This document shows positions 49,832-58,864 of a stretch of 64,000 nucleotides of DNA, in pieces (the first letter of the stretch is position 1; every line of letters begins with the position of its first letter). The translations under genes and the position numbers were made by a program. The notes beneath the pieces are model-generated. The model searched no databases, was not told where the DNA came from, and worked only from the letters and a program-made list of their open reading frames with translations. Source of the DNA: Ignavibacteriota bacterium (GTDB lineage: Bacteria > Bacteroidota > Ignavibacteria > Palsa-1295). The DNA is taken from assembly GCA_003151825.1 (NCBI GenBank), contig PLYO01000047.1:1-64000 (forward strand), in the 5' to 3' direction.

Positions 49832-50914
49832 ATGGCTATTGCCTCGCTTAAACCCATCGAATTATTTTTCCGGCGAGCGTTTCTCTGGGGGTTGGGACGC
49901 ATGGGACAAACGGGACAAAAGCGGCTTCATGCTGAATTTACTATCCCGGAATCTCCATCCATTCTACTTTTAAGGCAGGATCGGTTGGGTGATGTGCTGA
50001 TGAGCACGTTTTTTCTCGCCGCGCTACGGGAGCGTTATCCCAGCTCTCGCCTGGCGATCTTGCTCGGAAAAAATAATTGGGAAGTTATTCCGCTGTTACC
50101 ATTTCCGTGCGAGACATTTCTTTACAGCAAAAATATGTTCGCGGATATGAAAATGCTACGCATGATCCGCCAAGAAAAATTCGATGTCGTGATTGATTTG
50201 ACCGATAAAGCCAGCGTCACCTCTTCCCTTTTGATGAGCGTTATCGCCCCGAAGCTGCGCATCGGTATTGAAAAAGAAAACAGCGTTATCTATGACATCG
50301 CCGTTCCTCGGCCAAGCCAGACGGAAATCCATATCACGCAGCGGATTGCGGAATTGCTGCGGCCGTTTGGCATTGACCCAACGACGGTTGACAAGCGGCC
50401 TCGATTGCGGTTAACGGCTATACGACAAAAGGGACGCATAGGACTAAATGTATCATCGAGAACTCCTGAACGATCTGCGCCAGCAGCAGCGAGTGCGGAA
50501 ATTGCTAAAGGAGTGCTGAAGCTTGGCTTTTCGGAAGTGCTCGTTTTTGCCGCGCCGCATGACCGGCAGCGTGGGGAAGAAAGCGTCCGAATTGCGCGCG
50601 ATTCACGCGTTCATCTTGCGGAAAGCAAGTCAACATTTGCGGAATTTGCGGAGCAGATTGCAAGTTGCGAATATCTCATCACGGCAGATACTTCCGTCAT
50701 TCAAATCGCAGCGGCGGCGGGCATTCCGATGGTGCTGATGTTCAAGCCCATGTACGATGAGCACCCCTGGACGCCAGTCGGCGTAGATTTCGAAATCCAC
50801 ACCCAATATCCCACGCTCGCGGCGCTCGAACCACAGCCGGTGCTTACGCTGTTCCAACGGCTTCTGGAACGAACTTCTCCCGCAATCGTATTCGATACTG
50901 AGAAATCCTCCTAA
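49832..50914 (+). CDS. Glycosyltransferase family 9 (heptosyltransferase-like)
   Basis: The 360-residue protein has the GT9 start SILLLRQDRLGDVLMSTFFLAALRERYP and the C-terminal ADTSVIQIAAAAGIPMVLMF motif, both hallmarks of ADP-heptose:LPS heptosyltransferases. It likely adds a sugar to the lipid A core on the cytoplasmic face. It is 10 bp before an MsbA-type exporter. Two 9-bp-period arrays (49893-49919 and 50422-50448) lie within it. Confidence 0.9.
   Translation: MAIASLKPIELFFRRAFLWGLGRMGQTGQKRLHAEFTIPESPSILLLRQDRLGDVLMSTFFLAALRERYPSSRLAILLGKNNWEVIPLLPFPCETFLYSKNMFADMKMLRMIRQEKFDVVIDLTDKASVTSSLLMSVIAPKLRIGIEKENSVIYDIAVPRPSQTEIHITQRIAELLRPFGIDPTTVDKRPRLRLTAIRQKGRIGLNVSSRTPERSAPAAASAEIAKGVLKLGFSEVLVFAAPHDRQRGEESVRIARDSRVHLAESKSTFAEFAEQIASCEYLITADTSVIQIAAAAGIPMVLMFKPMYDEHPWTPVGVDFEIHTQYPTLAALEPQPVLTLFQRLLERTSPAIVFDTEKSS
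49893..49919. repeat. 9-bp-period arrays inside the GT9 gene
   Basis: TGGGACGCA, TGGGACAAA, CGGGACAAA form three in-frame nonamers. A weaker related array (ACGACAAAA, GGGACGCAT, AGGACTAAA) lies at 50422-50448. The unit resembles the array in lnt at 44203. Confidence 0.65.
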
Positions 50915-50923
50915 ACGCACCTC

Positions 50924-52774
50924 ATGCTCTACCGACTCTATCGCCGTCTGCTGCCATTCGCGAAACCGTATCGCGTGAAGATGGTCGTCTCGTCGATTTT
51001 TAACATTCTCGGCAATTTTGTCGGAAGTGTAAATATGTTGGCCTTGTTGCCAATCGTCAGTATTGTCATTGGCGAGCCGAACGCTTCCTTGGGTGGCAGC
51101 ATAAAAGGCGGCGCGGCATTCTTGCAGAAGTTCAGCAATCTTTTTATCGTCACGTCAGCCGGCGGAGCGATCGATCATACGGCCTCGCTCTTTCGCATTG
51201 CCGCATTTGTATTTGGCACCTACGTTCTGAAGAATATCTTCCAATATGCCAGCGGGTATATGATGGCGCTTGTCGAAAACGGCATGTCTCGAAGCCTTCG
51301 CGATGCGGTATTCGAAAAGCTTTCGACGCTTTCGCTCGATTATTATTACGACCGCAAATCAGGCATACTTCTCAGCCGGCTGACGAACGATGTGAACTCC
51401 GTCAATAGCACGCTCTCGTCGAGCATCATGACGCTGATCGGCCAGCCGGTGCAATTCGCTGTTTTTTTGACAGCAATGATTGTCATCAATGTGAAGATGA
51501 CGCTTATCTCGCTCGTGATTGCGGCGCTCAGCCTGTATCTCGTAAAATTGTTCGGGACGACGCTCAAAAAAATGGCACAGCGGCTCCAAAATTTGCAGGG
51601 CGATATTCTGAGCGTTGCGCAGGAAATGATTTCCGGTATTAAAGTCGTGAAATCGTTTGGGATGGAACGGTATGAAGTGCGCCGGTTCAAAACCGAAACA
51701 GAAAAGCATTACAATGGCAGCCGGCGGATCGCGCGCGTTCGGTTAGTCACGAGTCCACTCAACGAAATGCTGGCGGTGCTCGGGTTCATTGGACTGCTTT
51801 GGTTTGGCGGCGAGGAAGTGTTTGCAGGCCACATGCTCGGCAGCCAGTTGATTTTTTTCTTGGTCGCGCTCATTCAACTTATGCAGCCCGTCCGCAGCAT
51901 CAGCGATTTGAATACGCGCCTGTATGAAGGCTCGGCCTCGGCGGAAAATCTTTTTGCCATTTTGGATGCCCAGCCGAGCGTCAAAGGCGGCGAAGTGATA
52001 GCTTCGCGCGTTATCAATCAGCCCATTGTGTTCGATGATGTTTCGTTCCATTACAAGACGGTGACAGAGAATGCCGTCGATCACTTGGACTTGGAAATTT
52101 ATCCCAACGAAGTGCTGGCCTTGGTTGGCCCGAGCGGCGCGGGAAAGACCACGCTCGTCGATTTGCTTGTGCGCTTTTACGATCCGACTTTGGGAAAAAT
52201 CCTTCTCGGCGGGCGCGATATTCGCGATTACGAATTCGAAAGCCTGCGCGCGCTCTTCGGCATCGTTACGCAGGACACGCTGCTGTTTCACGATACGATT
52301 CTGAACAATATCGCGTATGGCAATCGGGATGCCTCGACACAGATGATTTACGAGGCTGCCAAAGCCGCGAATGCGCATGATTTCATCATGCAAATGCCGG
52401 ATGGCTACGAGACCATTGCAGGAGATCGCGGGGTCCGGCTGTCTGGCGGGCAGCGGCAGCGCATTGCTATCGCGCGCGCGCTGCTGAAAGATCCGCCAAT
52501 CCTTATTTTCGACGAAGCCACGAGCGCGCTCGACACCGAAAGCGAAATGCTTGTGCAGCAGGCCATCCAAAATTTATTGCATCGCCGCACGGCCGTCGTT
52601 ATCGCGCATCGGCTTTCGACCATCCAGCAAGCCGACCGCATTGCCGTCATGGATAAAGGCCGAATCGTCGAAATGGGCAGCCATGCGGAATTGCTATCCG
52701 ATAAGAACGGACTGTATCACCGGCTCTATACCATTCAATCGCGCGCAGGGACGGAAGCAGTGATAACACTCTGA
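50924..52774 (+). CDS. msbA: MsbA-type ABC transporter (ATPase/permease)
   Basis: The 616-residue half-transporter has six membrane helices (1-340) and a C-terminal ATPase with Walker A GPSGAGKTT (402-410), Q-loop, signature LSGGQRQRIAIARALL, Walker B ILIFDEATS and switch His in VVIAHRLSTIQ. As a homodimer it would flip lipid A-core or another lipid-linked glycan across the inner membrane. The gene follows the GT9 by 9 bp. A decayed copy of its 3' end lies at 53714-53793. Confidence 0.9.
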   Translation: MLYRLYRRLLPFAKPYRVKMVVSSIFNILGNFVGSVNMLALLPIVSIVIGEPNASLGGSIKGGAAFLQKFSNLFIVTSAGGAIDHTASLFRIAAFVFGTYVLKNIFQYASGYMMALVENGMSRSLRDAVFEKLSTLSLDYYYDRKSGILLSRLTNDVNSVNSTLSSSIMTLIGQPVQFAVFLTAMIVINVKMTLISLVIAALSLYLVKLFGTTLKKMAQRLQNLQGDILSVAQEMISGIKVVKSFGMERYEVRRFKTETEKHYNGSRRIARVRLVTSPLNEMLAVLGFIGLLWFGGEEVFAGHMLGSQLIFFLVALIQLMQPVRSISDLNTRLYEGSASAENLFAILDAQPSVKGGEVIASRVINQPIVFDDVSFHYKTVTENAVDHLDLEIYPNEVLALVGPSGAGKTTLVDLLVRFYDPTLGKILLGGRDIRDYEFESLRALFGIVTQDTLLFHDTILNNIAYGNRDASTQMIYEAAKAANAHDFIMQMPDGYETIAGDRGVRLSGGQRQRIAIARALLKDPPILIFDEATSALDTESEMLVQQAIQNLLHRRTAVVIAHRLSTIQQADRIAVMDKGRIVEMGSHAELLSDKNGLYHRLYTIQSRAGTEAVITL

Positions 52775-52803
52775 ACCTATTCTCTTCGAGAGGCAACTAT
52801 TTC

Positions 52804-53661
52804 GTGCCAACTACGACTGACGCGACCGGCAATACGCTGCTCGATGTGCTGACTCCTTATGAAGCTCCATTTTTTACGATGGAGCGCTGGGGTCCGGCAT
52901 CCGATGGCGGGTACGTCGTCCCCGCGGAAGTGATGCGTCAAGCAAACGTTCTTGTCTCAGGCGGTGTAAGCGATAACGTCGAGTTCGAAGCGCGGGTCGC
53001 GCGCGAAGCGACGGATATCCGCATTGGACTATTCGACCATACTATTTCAAAGGCTCCAGACCACACTCCTTCGAACGCCACTTGGCACCGGCTTGGCCTT
53101 GGCGACGAGCCGGGATTTATCTCGCTCGAAGAAGCGGCGTTGTTGTCCGGCGCAAAACCGGACGAACCCGTGGCTCTGAAGCTCGACATCGAATCGTCGG
53201 AATGGGAGCTTTTAGCAACGACACCAGCCACATTCTGGGAACGGGTAACGGTCCTGATGATCGAGTTACATGGTCTCGACCGCATCACGGACTGGAGCCG
53301 GTATGCGCGCCTCTTAGGGAACCTTAAATCGCATTTACTGCTTATTCATCTTCACGGCAACAATTACGCCCGCGTGGTACACTTAAAGCGGGAAGGCATT
53401 GAAATCCCCATTGTAATGGAAGCCACGTATATCAATCGAAAACTTATTCCTTCCAGCCATCGGCCCGAAGTATGGAATCATGGCGCTCCGACACTTATAG
53501 ACCGCCCAAATAATCCGCAGATTATAGACATTGCGTTCGATTTTTGGCTCGACCGCAAAAAAAGTGGCGTGAGACGCTTCCTGAAGCGCATTGGCCTTTA
53601 CCTCTTGCCCTGGCGCGTGAGGAAAAATATTCGCCTGAATTTTACTCCCAAAAGCCGTTAG
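52804..53661 (+). CDS. FkbM-like methyltransferase
   Basis: The 285-residue protein has the FkbM-type pattern: SDGGYVVPAEV, NVLVSGGVSDNVEFEARVA (SAM region), and KLDIESSEWELLATTP, the DxE motif typical of FkbM family proteins. A basic C-terminus follows. It likely methylates a sugar of the surface glycan. The start is a GTG at 52804. It lies between msbA and a fragment of the msbA 3' end. Confidence 0.72.
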   Translation: MPTTTDATGNTLLDVLTPYEAPFFTMERWGPASDGGYVVPAEVMRQANVLVSGGVSDNVEFEARVAREATDIRIGLFDHTISKAPDHTPSNATWHRLGLGDEPGFISLEEAALLSGAKPDEPVALKLDIESSEWELLATTPATFWERVTVLMIELHGLDRITDWSRYARLLGNLKSHLLLIHLHGNNYARVVHLKREGIEIPIVMEATYINRKLIPSSHRPEVWNHGAPTLIDRPNNPQIIDIAFDFWLDRKKSGVRRFLKRIGLYLLPWRVRKNIRLNFTPKSR

Positions 53662-53713
53662 CGGAGAAACGTCCAAAGGGCACATCTTAGCAAAGGGCGT
53701 TGTTCTCTCACAT

Positions 53714-53793
53714 GATGTTAAGAAGGCCTTTATTACCGGCCCTACACCATTCAATCCCGCGCGGGGGAACGGAAGCGGTGATTACATTATAAG
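53714..53793 (+). pseudogene. Decayed copy of the msbA 3' end
   Basis: This segment aligns with 52700-52774. It retains TACACCATTCAATC (msbA: TATACCATTCAATC) and, after a frameshift in a G-run, codons for GTEAVITL and a stop, identical to the MsbA C-terminus. The copy is ~80% identical and not expressed as a protein. Confidence 0.8.
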
Positions 53794-53795
53794 CT

Positions 53796-54764
53796 ATGAA
53801 TCCATCCATCTCATCGACAGGACTGATTCTTCCCAACGAGCCGCCGCCGCGTCCACGGCTGAAAGGGTGTATCGTTAAATACGAAGACTGCTTTGCGCCA
53901 ATGTATTATTATTGGTCGGCTCGGCTCGGGATGGGAACCTATCCTTCTCGAAAGCAATGGGAAGACGTCGTGATCGTGCAGGCGTTGTGGGAACGAGGAT
54001 GTCTTGCCCCCGGTAAGACTGCTATTGGATTCGGAGTAGGCAAAGAACGTATGGCCGCGCTCTTTGCAAGCTATGGCTGCAATGTGCTGGCGACCGATCA
54101 GGCGCTCACGCCCCAATCGCAAGCGGTTTGGCAGAATACCGGTCAACTCTCCACCAATAAGCAAGAACTATTTTTCCCCGACATTATAGACTGGGAGGCC
54201 TTCGACGCGAATGTCGAATTCGAGAATTGCGACATGAACGATATTCCAGCGAGCTATCGGAACCGATTCGATTTCACCTACTCTGCGTGCTCGCTCGATC
54301 ATCTTGGGACGATTACCCACGGAATGAAATTCATCGAAAATTCGCTCAAATGCCTGAAGCCGGGCGGCTGGGCGATTCACACGACTGAGTATAATGTTGG
54401 CTCGAACGAGCGCACCATCGAACGTGGCGCCACGGTGTATTGGAGAAAAAAAGATATTGAAGAGCTAACCCGGATTCTTCGCAAGAAGGGCTATTTCGTC
54501 GAGGATACGGATTTCTCTCGCGGTACGCATGCCGAAAATTATGCGGTCGATCATCCTCCGTATAAAGAGCATCACACAATCCTTTTCGCGGCGGGCCAAA
54601 CGATTTCCTCGATTCTCGTCATGGCGCAGCGCCCCGAAACGATGACTGCCATCTCGGACAACGATGGAATCGAATTTCCGTTCATCGGAAAGACTCATAG
54701 TTCGTTTATGGCGCGTCTGAAGCGACATATCCGGAAGCGGCTGAGGGAAACATGGTTGAGCTGA
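53796..54764 (+). CDS. SAM-dependent methyltransferase of the glycan cluster
   Basis: The 322-residue protein has TAIGFGVGKERMAALFASYGCNVLATDQA (SAM motif I region), FTYSACSLDHLG (motif IV) and SLKCLKPGGWAIHTTEYNV (post motif). A class I methyltransferase acting on a glycan or lipid is likely. It overlaps the next gene by 13 bp, and its neighbours on both sides are FkbM-type genes. Confidence 0.82.
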   Translation: MNPSISSTGLILPNEPPPRPRLKGCIVKYEDCFAPMYYYWSARLGMGTYPSRKQWEDVVIVQALWERGCLAPGKTAIGFGVGKERMAALFASYGCNVLATDQALTPQSQAVWQNTGQLSTNKQELFFPDIIDWEAFDANVEFENCDMNDIPASYRNRFDFTYSACSLDHLGTITHGMKFIENSLKCLKPGGWAIHTTEYNVGSNERTIERGATVYWRKKDIEELTRILRKKGYFVEDTDFSRGTHAENYAVDHPPYKEHHTILFAAGQTISSILVMAQRPETMTAISDNDGIEFPFIGKTHSSFMARLKRHIRKRLRETWLS

Positions 54765-55657
54765 ACACACGTGAAAATAGCCGGTTGATTGTCACAGCGG
54801 TTCCAACCGCCGTGTATATTCGCGCGAACCGTGCTGAACAGGATCGCTATGTCATCGATGAAGTAATTACGCGCGACACATACCGGTTGCGGAATATGAA
54901 ACAAAGAGGTTTCGAGCCTGAAACGATTGTCTCTATTGGTTCACATATCGGAACGTTCGAAGTGATTGCTCATGCCTTGTGGCCCGAGGCACGGATCGTT
55001 TCGGTCGAGCCGAATAAAGAGTCTTTTGCAATATTGCAACGGAATGCTCCCTTTGCATCGGCTTATAATGTTGCTATTACGTATAAGACTCAGGGAATTT
55101 TTTGCGATAATGAGGTTTCTACCGGTGGCGGGTTTATTTCGACAAAGGAAGAATTCGAACACATTCCGGAATACGATTCCACGTCGGGTTTGGTAGCTGA
55201 AAAAATTGAACATGGGTCCGTCTATCATATCGCGGATGAAAATATTGACCGCATGACCTTCGAGGACCTCATTCGAGCCGAGCATCTGTCAAAGATCGAT
55301 TTGCTCAAGCTCGATTGCGAAGGCGGAGAGTGGGGCATCATTGAGCATCTACCCATACCGGGCCTCGACATCCGCTATCTTGTCGGGGAGTGGCATGGAG
55401 TCAGAGAATTTGCAGGACGTAGGTACCATGATTTTGTAAAAGCCGCCAGCGCAGTATTACCACACCTTACCTTTCACGGTCCTCGGCCGGAAGAGACGTA
55501 CGATTGCCCCTGGGGACCGTTCTTCTCTTTCCCCGACGATGAACCCATGATCGACCCCGACCACCGCCCGAGCACTCTGAAACAGGGCCATATCCATACG
55601 CCCTTTCTGAAAAGGGTCAAACGATGGTTGATAAAGAGAATTCCACAAGATGAATAA
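54752..55657 (+). CDS. FkbM family methyltransferase
   Basis: The 301-residue protein has ETIVSIGSHIGTFEVIAHALWPEARIVSVEPN (SAM motif I plus the VEP signature) and LLKLDCEGGEWGII, the classic FkbM motif. It would O-methylate a sugar. It overlaps the upstream methyltransferase, so the two are co-expressed. Confidence 0.88.
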   Translation: MVELNTRENSRLIVTAVPTAVYIRANRAEQDRYVIDEVITRDTYRLRNMKQRGFEPETIVSIGSHIGTFEVIAHALWPEARIVSVEPNKESFAILQRNAPFASAYNVAITYKTQGIFCDNEVSTGGGFISTKEEFEHIPEYDSTSGLVAEKIEHGSVYHIADENIDRMTFEDLIRAEHLSKIDLLKLDCEGGEWGIIEHLPIPGLDIRYLVGEWHGVREFAGRRYHDFVKAASAVLPHLTFHGPRPEETYDCPWGPFFSFPDDEPMIDPDHRPSTLKQGHIHTPFLKRVKRWLIKRIPQDE

Positions 55658-55670
55658 TTAGCTTCATCGA

Positions 55671-56540
55671 TTATTTCTGGGTCATTTCTTCTCGTTTCGA
55701 TTCGTGGCCAACGTGCGCGGCTGCCACAAAAATGGCGACGCGATAATCCATTGCCTGCAACCGACGCGAGTAGTACCAGTCTTCCACGCCCCATTCGTGA
55801 AAACCCTGTCCGATCGGCGGAGCGCCGAACTCCGAGAAAAAGCTCGTAGAATAAAAATTAAACCCACCGTTGAAGGTGGAACGAATCTTAATTTCCTCCG
55901 GCCCAGCGGGAAGATCAACCTGTATCCGTTTGACCGTTGGGTGATTTCTTTCCTCAACATCGTTATCAAGCATGCTGATGGCTTTTATCCGTTCTTCGCG
56001 CAATGTGGAGAGAAGATGAATCGCGGGGGCAACAAAGGGCCGCTCGATCTCGAGGTCGTCATCGAGCCATGCAATGTATGCAGGCGATTCCAATGAGAGG
56101 AGTTTGAGCGCCTGATTAATAGCAAAACTCTTTTGCCATTGCGGAACGTCTTTGAAGGTATTTAGTAGCACTTTATTTATTTCGCCTTTTTCCAGCAACT
56201 CCGCCAGCGCGTGGCGCGTGCCATCGGTGCTTCCGTTGTCGATGACGAGAATGGGTAAGTTCGGCTCATGCCGGCGCAGCGTCGCCAAGGTTCGCACAGC
56301 CATATCCTTTCGATTGAAGGTGAACATGATCGCCCAAGTCTTCGAGTTATCCCGGTTTCCTTCGAATTCGGGCATCCCGCGGACGAGGCGATTCTCTACT
56401 CGTATGAACGCCGCGTTTACGGCACCCTGCATTTCTTCCCGGTTCCGGTGCAATAGCCGTTTGGTACGTTTGTAATACAGCCAAAATGAAAGGATACTCA
56501 CAGCCGTGAGGGAAAACAATGCGATAATGACGATATCCAT
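55671..56540 (-). CDS. Glycosyltransferase family 2 with N-terminal anchor
   Basis: The 289-residue protein has one membrane helix (residues 4-22) and a GT-A domain: IMFTFNRKDMAVRTLATLRRHEPNLPILVIDNGSTDG, the metal-binding IAWLDDDLEIERPF, and the acceptor region WGVEDWYYSRRLQ. It is read opposite to the cluster, which may reflect later insertion or a separate promoter. The acceptor is unknown. Confidence 0.85.
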   Translation of the reverse strand: MDIVIIALFSLTAVSILSFWLYYKRTKRLLHRNREEMQGAVNAAFIRVENRLVRGMPEFEGNRDNSKTWAIMFTFNRKDMAVRTLATLRRHEPNLPILVIDNGSTDGTRHALAELLEKGEINKVLLNTFKDVPQWQKSFAINQALKLLSLESPAYIAWLDDDLEIERPFVAPAIHLLSTLREERIKAISMLDNDVEERNHPTVKRIQVDLPAGPEEIKIRSTFNGGFNFYSTSFFSEFGAPPIGQGFHEWGVEDWYYSRRLQAMDYRVAIFVAAAHVGHESKREEMTQK

Positions 56541-56690
56541 TACTTATCGAAAAAATAGAAATAGTGAATTCAGCGAATTTGAACATTCGAAATGGAACAA
56601 AAGGGCCGTTTGTTAGCTTTAGATTTCTCTATTCTTAACATTATTTGAACGCTACATTTAACCAGGAAAATCCATTAAACAAATCAATCC

Positions 56691-57431
56691 ATGGACCTCA
56701 AAGATAGTGTGCTTTCGGAAGCGGGAGAGTTCCGCGACCTTGTTACCCGTATCTACGATAGCTGGTTGCATGGGCCTTCCGATAGAGAAATTCTCGGCAC
56801 GGCTATTCAGCCAGGCGATCAACTCTCCGAAATGATCCAGGGCAAAGAAAGCTATGCGTGGTATCGCGCGCTCGGCCTGGTACTTCGGCCTCATATTCAT
56901 GCGGAGATCGGTGTCCGCTTCGGTTATTCGACGTATGCCATTGCCGATGGCGGCAAACTTCAACCGTTTACTGCCCATGGATGGGATGCGCAGAATTACG
57001 ATGTCCAATCGAGCCCAATTGCACGCAAACTGGGGTGTTTTGCGGATATTCGCGATGCGGATAGCCAGGCATTGCAAACACTTGGCATGAACGATACCTT
57101 CGATACCTTTAGCGTGGACGGCGATCACTCCGAAGAAGGAGCCTATCACGATTTGGAACTCGCCTTCGAAGCGACGAAGCACGGTGGGTGGATTCTTGTA
57201 GACGATGTGCGTGGGCTATATTATCCCGCGCATCCTCCCGTGACGCGAGCCGTGGCCCGGTTTATGAAAATTAGGAATCAGAAAGGATTTTTTCTTCCCA
57301 CGTACCGAGGTCTGACGTGCATTCACGTCGATAAATTTGCTCCGCCACCTCCGAGTGCAACTACGGTTTTTATCCGAAGACTAAAGAAAAATCTACCGCG
57401 CATTTTTCTTCCAACCCGATGGAGTTGGTGA
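56691..57431 (+). CDS. Class I methyltransferase (Methyltransf_24-like)
   Basis: The 246-residue protein has HAEIGVRFGYSTYAIADGGK (motif I), TFDTFSVDGDHSEEGAYHDLELAFEATKHGGWILVDDV (motif IV/V), characteristic of Methyltransf_24/CmcI-like enzymes with metal-binding Asp. A substrate in glycan modification is likely. It precedes the GT9 gene by 7 bp. Confidence 0.8.
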   Translation: MDLKDSVLSEAGEFRDLVTRIYDSWLHGPSDREILGTAIQPGDQLSEMIQGKESYAWYRALGLVLRPHIHAEIGVRFGYSTYAIADGGKLQPFTAHGWDAQNYDVQSSPIARKLGCFADIRDADSQALQTLGMNDTFDTFSVDGDHSEEGAYHDLELAFEATKHGGWILVDDVRGLYYPAHPPVTRAVARFMKIRNQKGFFLPTYRGLTCIHVDKFAPPPPSATTVFIRRLKKNLPRIFLPTRWSW

Positions 57432-57438
57432 GAAAACA

Positions 57439-58860
57439 TTGATGGAACCTTTATCCGTGAATCCGCCGGAACAACTCTCGCCCCGAGAGCTGGAGTATAT
57501 TGAGCGATATACGAAACAGATGCGAAAGATTGGCCGAACCCGCAAGCGGGTTCGCGAATCCCTTTGGCATCGCATCCTCAAATGGGTCGAAGGAATCAAT
57601 CGAAGGGCTATTTACAGCATCTTTCGCCACTTCTTCCAGAATGACGAACTTCCTAAGCGGCTCGATCCATCCAAAGTTCATAGTATCTTCGTTATTCCGT
57701 TCGGCGGCGCGATTGGCGACATGCTCGTGGCTATTCCACTTTTCCATGCCATCAAACGGCATCTCCCGCATTGCAAGATCGGCACGTTCATTACGGAGCG
57801 CAATAGATCGCTGCTTCGCTCGGATTCCTCAGTAGATGAAGCCTATCCTATTCGAGATAAGCGTTCGTTCCAAAATATTCGAGAAATTCTTCGTGCCAGG
57901 CGCTCGGGTTACGATGTGGTCATTAACATGCACATTCACGGAATGACGGAGTATGGGCTGATCGCGAATGCCATATCCCCTCGTGGCGCGAAAGTAAGCT
58001 GGACACATGCCAGAGGACGACTCTATCGGACGCTCTATAACAATCTTATTCCTTATGAGCGCGATTCGATGCAGGAGGCGCAGATGGGCCTCGTGATGCT
58101 CGAATCCGTGATTGCCTTAGAAAAGCCCATCGAGCAATGGGAATCGCGTCCGACGCTTATCGTTTCGGATGCCACGCGGGTAACGGTAAAGGAACAAATT
58201 ACTTCGACACTCGAACAACTTGGGGCTTCATGGTATATTCATTTTAATCTCCAGGCGAGGCATCCAAAGCGGGAGTGGGGGTTGGAAAACACGGTCACCT
58301 TCGCGCGCAGGTTTTTGGACTGCTACCCCGATGGCGCAATCTTTTTCTCCGCTTCGCCTATTATGCGCCATGCAATCGAGCAGCGCATTAAAGAGTTGCC
58401 GCTCCCACGCACCGTCTTCTTTCCGACGTCCTTCGACCTCCATGAGGTGGCCACGCTGGTGGCAAATTCAAAGTTAGTGATTACTCCGGACACAGCAGTC
58501 ACTCATTTTGCAAGCGCAAGCAATCGCCCCGTGCTCGTGTTGCACCCGGGACTCATTCGGCTCCCTCTGGAATGGGCCGCTCTGCAAGTTCCATCTTATA
58601 TTCTTGCCCCCTCCGCCCGAGATATGGGCACGATTGAAATTCCTGTCGATGAGGTATGGGAGGCTGCGTGCAGCCTCCTCGATGGAGTAAGGACTGCCAC
58701 TGCCACCAGCGTCGGACTGCACCCCGATAACGACCCATTATTTCAGGAAGCTAACGCTGCCGAGCCTCTTGCCAGCCTGATCAATCGTTCCTCCGTGCCA
58801 CGGATATTCACCGATGATATCCCTGGGCCAATCCCAATGGCGTCGTCCCCCGCACCCTAA
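57439..58860 (+). CDS. Glycosyltransferase family 9
   Basis: The 473-residue protein has a ~75-residue basic N-terminal extension, then the GT9 core: SIFVIPFGGAIGDMLVAIPLFHAIKRHLP, YDVVINMHIHG, and the C-terminal VITPDTAVTHFASASNRPVLVLHPG. The last residues (Pro-rich) are unrelated to the family. It probably transfers heptose or another sugar to a surface glycan. It is 4 bp from the following GT9, a likely paralogue. Confidence 0.87.
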   Translation: MMEPLSVNPPEQLSPRELEYIERYTKQMRKIGRTRKRVRESLWHRILKWVEGINRRAIYSIFRHFFQNDELPKRLDPSKVHSIFVIPFGGAIGDMLVAIPLFHAIKRHLPHCKIGTFITERNRSLLRSDSSVDEAYPIRDKRSFQNIREILRARRSGYDVVINMHIHGMTEYGLIANAISPRGAKVSWTHARGRLYRTLYNNLIPYERDSMQEAQMGLVMLESVIALEKPIEQWESRPTLIVSDATRVTVKEQITSTLEQLGASWYIHFNLQARHPKREWGLENTVTFARRFLDCYPDGAIFFSASPIMRHAIEQRIKELPLPRTVFFPTSFDLHEVATLVANSKLVITPDTAVTHFASASNRPVLVLHPGLIRLPLEWAALQVPSYILAPSARDMGTIEIPVDEVWEAACSLLDGVRTATATSVGLHPDNDPLFQEANAAEPLASLINRSSVPRIFTDDIPGPIPMASSPAP

Positions 58861-58864
58861 TTCC

